64,000 bases of DNA from Viola odorata (taxonomy: Eukaryota > Streptophyta > Magnoliopsida > Malpighiales > Violaceae). Below are positions 20,514-30,614 of the stretch, piece after piece. A program made the position numbers and the translations under genes. Position 1 is the first letter of the stretch. Each line of letters starts with the position of its first letter. Location of the stretch: assembly GCA_963691705.1 (NCBI GenBank), contig OY829541.1, positions 13,324,564 to 13,388,563 of the forward strand, read 5' to 3'. The notes beneath the pieces were generated by a model. That model was given only the letters and a program-made list of their open reading frames with translations, made no database searches and had not been told where the DNA came from.

Positions 20514-22762
20514 ATGGCCCGTTTTAAGAAAGTTGTCGTCCGTTCTGACCTTTCACCCGGTCGTCGTTCCAAGGTCACTCCGACCACCGCCGCCTCTGTC
20601 ACGCCGACATCAGCATTCGTCTCGGCTGTCACAGGACCGCCACCAGTAGCCGCGATACCCAAATCCCCTTCTACTAGAAAAACCCCCAAATCCACACCCC
20701 AGCAACCGCAGCCTACCACTCTGGTCACTACTACTACTCCGGTTGCTACCATCACCAAATCCACCGCACCAGTAACCACCACCGCTACCAAAAAGCTACC
20801 TCCCACACCCAAAACCGTTAAGCCACCAACGGCCAGACCCATCCTCACCGCTCCTTCCTAACCAACTCCCTCTACCCCAAAACCCACATCAATTGCACCC
20901 GTTGCACCACTGCCCGTCGCTGAACCCGTCGTACCAGCAGTCGACGATAAAACCCTCGTTACATCATCCGAAGAATATGAAACCAACTCTGATGAGTCCG
21001 CGGAATCTGTAGAGACCACTACAACAATGCAGCCCGCCCAACCTTTTCTCCGCCGCCGAGTGCCTCCGGCACGGCGCCCGATAGCGTTGCTGCTACCTCT
21101 AATGATGCTGATTCCTCCTCCAGCGAGGACGAATCTGTAGAGGAAGAGAGGAGCGGAGATGGCTCCGATGAAGAAGATGACTCTAAGGAGGAGGAGGTTG
21201 TTGGGACTGAGGACGACGCATATTTGGTGGAGGAAGCCCATAACGCTCAGGCTGTCACTCCTACTTCTAATGAGGAGGTGCAGGTCACAAAATCCATCCC
21301 TACACCCAGCGGATTACCCATGAGCAGAGACATCACCTCTCGTGGCCGTTTGATCGAGCCCACCTGCAATTCTGAGGGCTAGATCAAATCCAAGAAAGTG
21401 AAGTTGCTGGTCCCGAAAGAGGATGAAGAGGAAGACGACGAGGAGTATGATCCTCCCACCACCAATGCCACTAAGGATACCTCTGAGGAAGAAAAGGAAG
21501 TGACCCTGACTCACTCCAAACGCAAAACCCCTACCACTGCATCTGTACCCTCTCAGCCTCGTAAGTCCTTGCGCACCTCTAGCAGCTCGGGCAAGATGAC
21601 CATTGCCACTCCAGCCGCGCGTCCACCCACGCAAGAACAGGCATGGTCGTGCCCTTAGCCCTGGTGATACCCGATCTCTCTCGCCTTCATGGTTGGTTAG
21701 ATTTCCCTAATAAACCCAATAATGATAGGTTGCTAGCTTTACATGGTAAAAGCCTTGCCTCTTGTGCTTTACTTGATTTTGAATTCCTCGATAAAAATGG
21801 GTATGTCTGCTAGGGTGCGTGAATTGATTGATAATATCGGGTGGGGCGTCCTATTTGAACTTGAGCAACCTACGTTTCTTGAGTTAAGCCATGAAATTTT
21901 CACATCTTTTTGGTTTGATAGTGATAGGCTTAAGCAGAAAGGTAAGGGTAGCTTGCATCTAGGGGCTGATAGAGTGATTAATTTTATGTTGGTCAATGAT
22001 TGGTCCCATTTGTCTATTGATCAGTTTAATGTGATGCTTGGATTTGCCAAAGAATCTGATTTGGGTGCTCCTTGCTACCTTGGTGCATATGCTGCCTATC
22101 CCCCCACCTTTGATGTTGATGCCGCCTTTAGAGAGTTTACTGGTGACCCCACTGCCAAGTATAGCTCCCGTAGGTCTAAAGGTCACCAATTGCATGACCC
22201 TGCCCTTCGCATCTTACATTGTTGCCTTGCCATCACCTTTGCTGGCAAGATGAACTACTCGGGCACACTGTCCGTGCAGGAAGTCTTCTTCCTTTGGTGC
22301 ATGCATATGGGCCAGAAGGCCAACTTCGAATATTGGATTGCTAATGAATTGCATGCTATTATTACTTGAAACCGTAATCCTATCCTTGGTTCCCTTATTA
22401 CTCGTTTGGCCATTGAGTAACGTGGTTTCGTCATGTCTAGTTGTGACCTTTATTCTCCCATTGGATTTAAATTACTTAACGCCCGTACCCTCGATAGTAT
22501 GGGCCATCTTCACTTGACGGGTAGACTTTTGTCTTTCAGCGGAGGTTACACTAGAGCACAAGACCGGGTCTTCAGTGCGAAGAATGGTGGCACATTCGAG
22601 TGGCCAGACTTGACAACCCCAATTCCTCCTGCCTCTCTTATTCACCCACCTGCCGACGAGCGTCCAGGGCAAGCCGCTCGTGAATCACCTGTCGCTGCCC
22701 CGACTACTGCTGCCATTACAGAGACGAACATGCTCCTCCAGACTGTGATCTCCCTCCTTTAG
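20514..22762 (+). pseudogene. Athila env-like third ORF (element D), frameshifted
   Basis: The ORF starts MARFKKVVVRSDL with a Thr/Pro/Lys-rich region, passes an acidic stretch (EDEEEDDEEYDPP), then a globular part with ELIDNIGWGVLFELEQPTF, NDWSHLSIDQFNVMLGF and YSGTLSVQEVFFLWCMHMG. A C-terminal part follows (FEWPDLTTPIPP). The globular part matches the ORF that follows pol in Athila-type elements, often called env-like and grouped among plant transposon protein families. At least one frame change (20860-21400) and several stops break it. I see no clear signal peptide or membrane anchor, so 'envelope' is a label of position only. Confidence 0.75.
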
Positions 22763-22934
22763 ACCCTTCCCGATGAGTTGGCTTCGAGGCTGCATCCTCC
22801 AGCCAGTCCTTGATCTCTCCCCCGAACTATTCTCCTTTTGCCTTCGGGCTATTTTGTACTTTATTTCCCGATGCACACTTTTTTTATCCCCCTCCTTTAA
22901 TCCTATCTTGAACTCCGTATTTGCATCCCTTTTC

Positions 22935-22972
22935 CACACCGAGGACGGTGTGTTACTTTAGTGTGTAGAGGG
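22935..22972 (+). promoter_or_regulatory. Hairpin with AGGA loop, element D
   Basis: CACACCG (22935-22941) and CGGTGTG (22946-22952) flank AGGA. The stem differs at two paired positions from the one at 1534 yet stays fully paired. A degenerate AGTGTGTAGAGGG follows. Confidence 0.6.
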
Positions 22973-23750
22973 ACTTTATATTTCCTGTGATATTTTTGTG
23001 TGCATTTTTTCCATAATTGCCTGACTGCATGTTTATTATCGTATTGCATGACTGCTTGCCCTTGCACTTGCATGTTTTCGCCGTTTTGGAATTTTCTTAC
23101 CCACAACCTGTCTTCAAATACTTTTTGCACTTCTCTTATTTTTCAAAACCACCTTTGATGGAATGAACAGAGTAGGCCCACTATGCACAGAAACTTCACC
23201 CACTGCACCAAAACCACTTGCACAACCCAGTGCCTGTTAGCTCTTATGACTACGTCGTGCCCAAGCTGCTTGCAATCAATGAACTTTACCATGTGAGTGT
23301 TTTGAGCTTCCATTACCATATTTTTCATTGAGTGATAAATGCATGACTAGTTACTATTTAGTTTCGCATGATATCCCTGGGTATGGGCACCATTAGACAT
23401 GGAAATACATAATAGGATAAAAGACTTTGCAACTTTGCTTCTCTCTCTTTCTTCGTCCACTTTTTCTCTTTGCTCTCACCATCTTGCCTTAGCCACCATT
23501 CTCATCCTCATTTTCTCTTCCTAACCACTTGTGTTTTCTTTCGTCCCTTCCTTATTAGGTGAGAAGCAATCTCTTCGAAGGCAGTAAGCAGCATATGGGG
23601 ATAGACAGAGCTAGCCTTTAGTGTGGGGATTACGAGCAGCTAGATCGAGATGTTGAAAGCAGTCAGCCGAAGAGCAATTTAAAGATGAAATCCGTTTGCT
23701 ACTCTAGTCAGACCAAAGGAAAAGAAATATTGTGCGTGCCCCTTTGCTCT

Positions 23751-23780
23751 AAAATAAATAAATAAATAAATAAATAAAAT
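23751..23780 (+). repeat. (AAAT)n microsatellite
   Basis: About seven AAAT units in a row. Confidence 0.9.
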
Positions 23781-24463
23781 TTGAACAAAATGGAGCATCA
23801 GACTGAAGCGGAGTAGAGTAAGAAGAAAAGCCGAGAACTGCCAGTACCAAAACCAAAGAAGAATCCCCACTGCAGAACTCACCATCATCGTCTAGCCCTT
23901 GTTGTTGTCGGCTGAAGAGTGCTTCCTCACCAACTTCCCTTCGTTCTCTAGCTAAGGACTCCTTCTAACTCTGTTTGATCCTCTATATCTTCCCTCCTTT
24001 CTTCTTTCTCCCTTTTATTTTTGTCTCTTTTCTTTTCGTTTCTTTCTCATCCTCTTCTTTTCATCTACACCCTTCTTTTCTACCCTCCTGCAAAGTCTTT
24101 TTGATTGATTGATTGCCCATGCATGTGGATTTTAACTCGGATCGCTTTTGCGAAGCCAAACTGTGTGCTGTCATTTGCATTTCATAAGCATTAAACACAA
24201 CCCTGATTTTGAGTGTGAGCATGAACATTGTTATCTTGTGATGATTGCATGCAGTAGTAGGAAAGCTTCTCTTCTGGTTTCGCTATTCCTTAAGAGTGGT
24301 GTAGAGTTCATCTAGGTAGGAAGGTGGTGTACTGCTTGGTCGAGGCGCATGTGGGGGCGATAGACTCTTTTGTGTGTTTTGGATTGAGGTTGTTTGTTCC
24401 AGACGGGGTGGTGTTTTTAAGTGTAATTCTCGAGGGTGAGCATTGGGGTAGTGTGCGGATGTT

Positions 24464-25835
24464 TGATCGAACACATTTTATGCATATTTTTTCCCCTCTT
24501 CATAGGCTTTTTTAGATCTTCATGCTACTAATATCGTCTTGTTTTCCCACATTTTGCAGATCTAGGCTTTTAAAGAGGAAATTCTAAAAAGATGCATTTT
24601 TCACTGGAATTTAGACAGAATTGAGTAGCTAGGCCTTGCAGTTGTATGTTCGCAGTGACAGCGGAGTCCTAGCGAGAAAAGGAAACTATCGCAAGAAGGA
24701 AACTTCGGATTCTCTCACTAATTCCCAAAGAATCCCGATCCCAATAGAAGACAATTGAGGAATATTACTCCAATCGGATTAGGACTTTATTTTTGTAATA
24801 GAAATAAATACTTTTAGTAATTTAGGTTTGAGAACTCTTTTTTTTTTACGCTTTCTTTTTGGCGCCATGATACTCTTATGCTACTCCCGCCTCCGGCGTT
24901 GTCTGTTCTTTGTTTTAATAAACGGAGCCTTGCTCAGCCCGGTAATATTTAGGAGTCTTTTCCATATCCTCATCTTCTTTAGATTATGCAATTTATTTAT
25001 TTTATTTATTCTAATTTTGGTATGAGTAGCTAAACTCCTTGTTCTTGGTAGAAATCGTTGAAGGTTGCTAGGGACGCCGTGAGGTCTAACCGAACTTATG
25101 AAATTCCTAGTTCGTATTTGTTCGATTAATAATATATTGTCAATTTACTTAAGCTTAATTACAAGCTTGATCAACTAGTAATTAAACTTAGGCAATTATC
25201 GTCATCTTTGTAGTAATAACTAACGTGAAGCTGCAAGGTAAAGTAGATAACCAGTCTGGACGTAATCGGGTCGTTGGTCTCATCTAGCCGGATTAATCGG
25301 ACAATTAGGGTAGTGCCTCGAACGTACTGAGTGTCTCGCCCTAGACGTGTCTTCCCTCCTCTTAATGGGCCTTCGAGTATTGCCTCCATAAACGTACATT
25401 AAAGGATGGTGAAGTGTCAAGATTATCCCATAAACGTAGCTTGAGGTAGTTTTTAGTACGAAGGGAAGTAGGGGACCTAAGCGTACCTGGTCCCGATAGC
25501 GCCTCTACCTACTAGGGGTAGACGATACTTGCACCTGTGACCGGCCGACCATAAATGCAACCGGATACAGATTTCTACTAGGAACCTTATCTCCATTGAT
25601 TTCTTACCTGTTTTAATTCAGTTATAATTGTTATTTCCATAATTCTTAGTTTTCAACCAAACAACTCATTCAAAATCCCTTTGTTACTATTACGTGTGGA
25701 ATTGTTAGTTTTACATTGAATCGAGTGTTGTCCCTTAATCCCTGAGTTCGACCCCGTTGCCATTATACGCAATTATTTTGTATGCATTAGCAGCAGGTTT
25801 TTATTATTATTTTTGACGACTTCGACAACCGATCA
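24464..25835 (+). repeat. 3' LTR of Athila-like element D
   Basis: This 1372-bp LTR starts TGATCGAACAC after AGTGTGCGGATGTT (a decayed polypurine tract) and ends ACAACCGATCA. Near the end it reads GAGTTCGACCCCGTTG, an Athila-like U5 signature. Its start aligns with the inverted LTR ending at 27120. Confidence 0.75.
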
Positions 25836-25853
25836 GAGTTCCATTTCTTTCAG

Positions 25854-27120
25854 TATGACACAAACAAATAAACCAAAATGAGTGTAATGGGGGGGTTTAA
25901 GTGTGTGATTGATTAACTACTAATAAAAGGAAATAAAGCAGAGTAAATAACAAGATAAAATCAATGAGAGATGGTTTCCTAGTAAAGATCTATCTCCGGT
26001 TGTATTTATGGTTAGTCGATCATCGATGCAAGGATATTCTATTCCTAGTTCATAGGTGTGCTATGGGGTCCAGGTATGTTTAGGTCCTCCTGCTTTCCTT
26101 CGTAGGAGAAGAAACTCCAAGGTATGTTTATAAAGAGGCCTTGACAATCCGTTGTTCCCTAAGGTCCATTTATAGGGACAATACTCGGGCTACCCATGAA
26201 GAGGAGGAAAGACACACCTAGGGTGAGACACTCAGTACATTCGAGGCAATAACCTAATTGATTATTTACTCCAGTTTGATTGGACTAGCGACCTAGTGAC
26301 TCTGATCTAGTTGCCTACTTTACTAAGTAACCTCGCATAAGAGTTATCGTTACAAAGATGGCGGTAATAACCTAGGTTCAATTATTAGTTGGTCGGACTT
26401 CTAATTAGGTTCAATTATTAGTTGACCAGACTTCTAATTGTTCCTAGATCAATTGACAAGCATGCAATAAATAAGCAAATACAAACACAAGAATTTATTA
26501 ACCTCGATTTGATCTCACAACTAACCTATGCAAATTTCGATGACCCTTACTAAGAAGAGAGAATTTAGCTACTCATTCTAGAAATTAAATAAATAAAATA
26601 ATAATAAGAAGTAAATTTCATAAAAGAGAAGGGAAGAAAATGCTGCACAACTGTAGCCTAATGTCAGCCAGAGCTTTATTATTACAAAGCTAGAAAGGGC
26701 GCCGGAGGCGGAAGTATTAAAGTGGCCAAAAAACCGAAGAAGAGAAGAGAGCCCAAACCCTAATAATTCTAATGTATATATAGTAAAGAAAAATAAAGTC
26801 CTAAGTCTAATAGAACTAGGTTTGCCAAAATAGGACTTCCGTTGAGCTGGAGAATAGGGAGAATAATTGCTGGATCTGTCGGATTTCACTTTTTGATAAT
26901 TTCCTTTTCTGTCTCGAGCACCTTAGCTTCTGCGAACAATTAGTTGCGAGGCTTCGATGCTCAACATCCTTCATAATCCATACGAACGTGTGTATTTTCA
27001 TGAATTCTCTTCTCCAAGGCCAAATCTGCAAAAATAATGGAAACATATGCAATCAATAGCACCAAGATCAAAAGTGGACTAGGAAAATAGGGGAAAATAT
27101 GCATAAAATACACATTATCA
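25854..27120 (-). repeat. Truncated LTR of an Athila-like element F, inverted relative to D
   Basis: On the minus strand the LTR starts TGATAATGTG at 27120, directly after a polypurine tract GTGTGGGGGAAT (27121-27133). It runs to about 25854, where its U5 end is lost. Scattered blocks match the LTR at 24464-25835 (for example the GCCTCCGGCG block and the phrase around AGGACTTTATTTTT). The two LTRs lie tail to tail with about 18 bp between them. Confidence 0.7.
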
Positions 27121-27410
27121 AATTCCCCCACACTACCCCAATGCTCACCCTCGTATCTAAAACACACACAATCAATCCAAGCACTAAGAAAATTTGTCAT
27201 TCATACACTCTACATAAATAATACACGATGCATGCTTAGGGAAGCATCTGAATCATGCCCAAGGAATAACGACCCCAAGGACAAGACTTTCCCTCACCAA
27301 TCAAGCCGCAAGTAGTCCTTACAAGGTATATGCACTCACACTCAGAACTAGGGTTAGGTGTTTAACACTCATAAGAATGCAATCTCCAAGTCACGGGTTG
27401 TCGCGCGTTC
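27121..27410 (-). other. 3' non-coding tail of element F
   Basis: On the minus strand this precedes the polypurine tract (27121-27133) and holds the motif GAGGGTGAGCATTGGGG, shared with element D at 24432. No ORF. It ends near 27410 where LTR-like sequence of another family begins. Confidence 0.55.
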
Positions 27411-28001
27411 ACACTGCACAACAAAATGTCGACCCATGCTAGATTTCGATCCACTCGTCCGATTGGGCTGAAAACTATCCCATTCGAAAGCTAACATCTG
27501 AAAATAGTGGACAGGATACTCTCTCCCTTGTCCAGTCCAAATAGGTCCAAAATAAATCGAATGGTGTTAATTGACGCGTTTTGAAGTCCGAATCCGAGTA
27601 GGACTCTGTTCGCCAAAATATAGCTCCGCTCTAACTCTCAAACGGCTCGGGCGTTTGGGCTCAAATTTGGACACGAGCTTCCTAACATCTTCAAGTTCAT
27701 TAATACAAATGGATCACAACCAATTGGACTAGATATGATTGAATTGGCTCAGACACAGTCGCTGGTTGCGCCTATGCGTTGTCCACTTGCGCTGCAGAAT
27801 GTCATCCTGAAGTATCTTGCATTTTACTCGTCCAAATGCCTTAAAACTTTGCCACGAATCTCCTAAGACACCAATCGGTCTTGTATTTTGTTTGGATCCT
27901 TGATTGGAGTCGTTCTTCCATGGGTTGGCTCGGATGGATGTCAAACCTTGCACTAAGAGCCTCCAAGCCACCTTTGATGTCATCCTTCGCCTAAAGGCTT
28001 G
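27411..28001 (-). repeat. Chromovirus LTR fragment
   Basis: On the minus strand this resembles part of the U3 of element N: AGATGTTAGCTTTC, then CAATCGGAC and GTGGATC in the same order as 44728-44780. Neither end is clean. No gene seen. Confidence 0.45.
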
Positions 28002-28482
28002 CTGATATGATCCTTGGTTGCCCGAGGTTCATAGCACATGAATCCCAATCTAGTTCAAGTCTGAATTTGCAACGATGTGGAAGAATAACTCTCTTGAGCG
28101 TTTGAACCTGCTAATAACCTGTACTAGCCAACCCAAATCAAGCAAGAAAGGATCTTGATTTGAAACCCTAACCCAATATTCAACCTGTGAATACCAACCT
28201 AGGTGGAACAACTCATTGAAGTGGACTTTCGGTTTTACTTGCTGATCTATTCGAGAGTCCGATCTCAAATAGGAACAAGGTTCAAGACTGAACAATTGAG
28301 AGAAAATTCTCTGATTTTTAATTATCAAAATTCATAACCTTACAAAAGAAAATAAGGCTCCTTTAAATAGGAAACCCCACTTATCCTTACAATAATAATT
28401 CTTTCCCTAATTGAACTCCTAATTAATTAATTAAAATAAATCTGAACTAATTTAATTAATTAATAAAAGAGCTAATTACCGT
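28002..28482 (-). repeat. LTR of family G, minus strand
   Basis: Read on the minus strand, this 481-bp segment has a TATA-like CTATTTAAAGG near 28355 and ends GGATCATATCA at 28002, like the U5 ends of neighbouring chromoviruses. A second copy lies at 63170-63476. The left flank has no primer binding site, so this is a solo or truncated LTR. The U3 start at 28482 is unclear. Confidence 0.5.
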
Positions 28483-29831
28483 GAAAATATTTGACTACCA
28501 CTTAATTCATCTAGCATGTTATCTAAGCGAGGGATAGGATGTCGATACTTTACCATGATTTTATTTAACTCTCGATAATCGACGCACATGCGCCAAGTTC
28601 CATCTTTCTTCGGAACCAAGATTACGGGTGCGGCGCAAGGTGAGAGGCTCTCTCGGACATATCCATGGCTAAGTAATTCATCCACTTGCCGCTGCAACTC
28701 TTTGGTCTTCTCAGGGTTGCTCCTATAGGCCGGTCGATTAGGAATTATTGATCCGGGTACGAAATCAATTTGGTGTTCGATCCCTCGAATCGGTGGCAGG
28801 CCTGGCGGCATATGTTCGAGAAAAACATCCTGAAATTCCTGCAAAAGAGAGGAAATACCAACATGGACAGAAGATGAATCATTAGTGTTAGAAGCGTTTA
28901 AGCAAAACGGCCTAAAACAAAGAAGAATCAAAGGACGGTTGTTGCCAATATTTTTCTTTTGCGCTAGAAACGCTTGCCTCACTTCCTTCCCTCTAGCATA
29001 AAGATTCACTCTCTTTTTATCACTCTTAGCATGCTCACTTTTTTCATGCGTGTGTTTTCCTCTCGCATGCTCACACTTTTTATGCGTGTTGTTTTTCTCA
29101 CTCTCTTTTCCTATGCTCTCTTTTATCACTCTTTGCATGCTCACTCTTTTTATGCTATTTTGAATTTCTCTCATTGACCCATGCTCTTTTATTTCATGGG
29201 GGCTATTTTCAAGTTCTCTTTCTTTCTTTTCTCATGGTCTAGAGAGCTCAAACTCGGCAAAGGATTTCTCAACCCAAAGTTGATCCTCTAGCACTTGAAT
29301 TGGTCTCAAGGGTGCTAGTGTATACTTCACGCCTTCCTTCTCTAGCTTATACCGATTCGTCTTCCCTTCATGATTGGCATTCCTGTCGAATTATCACAGT
29401 TGCCCAAGTAAGATGTGGCTGGAATACATGGGTACGACATCACAAAGGATCTCATCCTTGTACTTTCCGATGGAGAACGAGACTAATAGTTGTCTTAACA
29501 CCTTCAAACTGATGCCATCGTTCATCCACTTTAGAGTATAGGGCTTCGGATGTTTAGTGGTTGGTAAACCCAGCTTGTGCACTAATAAAGTACTTTAACA
29601 ATTTGTGCAACTACCGTTATCTACGATCAACGAACATCTCTTCTTCTCAATCATACAAGGCGTGTGAAACAGATTTTTGCGTTGTTCCTCTACACTCTCT
29701 TCTGCCCATAAGGCATGGCGCGGCTCGGACTTAGCCAAGGCTAGCTTCATTTTGGCCAAGGTTGTGAGAATTTTGCTAAGGACACCCTTGGCCCTACCCT
29801 CATTAGTACCAATCACACTTTGGCCCGACAT
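28483..29831 (-). pseudogene. Internally deleted chromovirus gag-pol (element H)
   Basis: On the minus strand an ATG at 29831 (MSGQSVIGTNEG) leads after about 45 codons directly into the protease region (EESVEEQRKNLFHT, then IVDNGSCTNC). Capsid and zinc knuckle are gone. Then come the charged spacer (HARGKHTHEKSEHAKSDKK), the pre-RT segment (RGIEHQIDFVPGS) and the first part of RT ([20 protein letters not shown]), cut at 28483. A few stops are present. It is close to element E (same spacer), so it is a deletion derivative of that family. Confidence 0.8.
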
Positions 29832-30039
29832 TATGAAATTTGTACCTGCACACTTAAACTAAGGTTAGCAAAATAATCTCTCCCTCACCTATTTTAAACT
29901 CTCGTGTTTGGACACTTGTAAAAGATAACCTCACAATCGCTCACTCTCGCTTGCAAGTCGTGCTACACTTTACTACACTAACCTTGCGCTTCAAGTAAAC
30001 AAATGTACAATTATCTTAACAGACGCTCAAGAGTTTAGG
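29832..30039 (-). other. Leader fragment of element H
   Basis: On the minus strand this holds CTCGTGTTTGG-like sequence, then TTTAAGTGTGCAG just before the ATG at 29831. The same acceptor-like phrase occurs in the leader of element N at 46862. LTR and primer site are missing. Confidence 0.5.
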
Positions 30040-30166
30040 ACGAGATGGGGAAGTATCGGTAGATGAGATGGGGGAAGTAATAGTAGATGAGATGGGGGGA
30101 GTATCGGTAGATGAGATGAGGAGGAAGTAAAGGTAGACGAGATGGGTGGGGGGGAAGTATCGATAG
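30040..30166 (+). repeat. Minisatellite, about five units of 23-29 bp
   Basis: Units follow the pattern AYGAGATGGGGGAAGTATCG plus GTAG, with small length changes caused by the G run. Confidence 0.8.
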
Positions 30167-30183
30167 ACTCAAGAGGACTTAAA

Positions 30184-30614
30184 GTAAGGCACGCGCCAGA
30201 AGGTGCAAATTTGAAATAAGGACGAAACGTGGCGAAGCAACACGTCATAAAGTAAGGCACGCGCATTTGAAATAAGGACGAAACGCCTCTGCATTTGCAA
30301 CTCCCTAGGAGACGCTTGCTCCAAATGCCCCTCTGAGGAAGGACACGTGTCTTCTTTCATCATTACCCTTCAAGTCGCATTAAATGATGGACAGAGGGAT
30401 TGATTAAGAAAGCATAAAAAGCAGCGCTGGCCTTGCCAAACGGCGCGATGGCACAAAAAGATAAAGAAGGAATGAACGGTAATATCATACGGTGCGACAA
30501 AGGATACAAAGCGTCAGCATTATTACATGAGAAACAATGTTCGAATGGTTTTTAAGAAATAAACAAAAGACAACAACAAGAAAAACAAGGAAAGGCCCAG
30601 CACCATCGCTAGCG
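30184..30614. other. Spacer downstream of aORF-b, Tat copy 2
   Basis: Non-coding. It contains a local duplication of a stretch around AAAGTAAGGCACGCGC (30180 and 30250) that T lacks, and a G-box (CACGTG, 30344-30349) shared with T at 55343. Confidence 0.5.

Larger units (their letters stand above)
22763..24463 (+). other. 3' non-coding region of element D
   Basis: About 1.7 kb lies between the env-like ORF and the LTR. It contains a hairpin plus decayed polypurine motif (22935-22972), a GTGTGGGGA motif near 23623, a tetranucleotide repeat (23751-23780) and the terminal hairpin and tract (24423-24460). No ORF is convincing. Confidence 0.65.

Noticed and set aside
20501..20848. Minus-strand ORF opposite the env-like ORF (Val/Gly-rich)
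   Set aside because: It is the complement of a Thr/Pro-rich coding stretch; composition alone keeps it open.
20514..22762. True retroviral envelope gene
   Set aside because: No signal peptide, cleavage site or membrane anchor is visible; only position and Athila homology support the 'env-like' label.
25171..25389. Small ORF inside the D LTR as a host gene
   Set aside because: It lies wholly inside U5-proximal LTR sequence, has no recognisable motif and no start or promoter context.
28050..28328. Minus-strand ORF in family G LTR
   Set aside because: It lies in the R-U5 part of an LTR; the second copy at 63294-63536 is open only by chance and crosses the junction into LTR I.
27121..30183. 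Single intact element between F and Tat copy 2
   Set aside because: LTR pieces, the H coding region and leader do not share matching ends or a target duplication; it is a mosaic of fragments.
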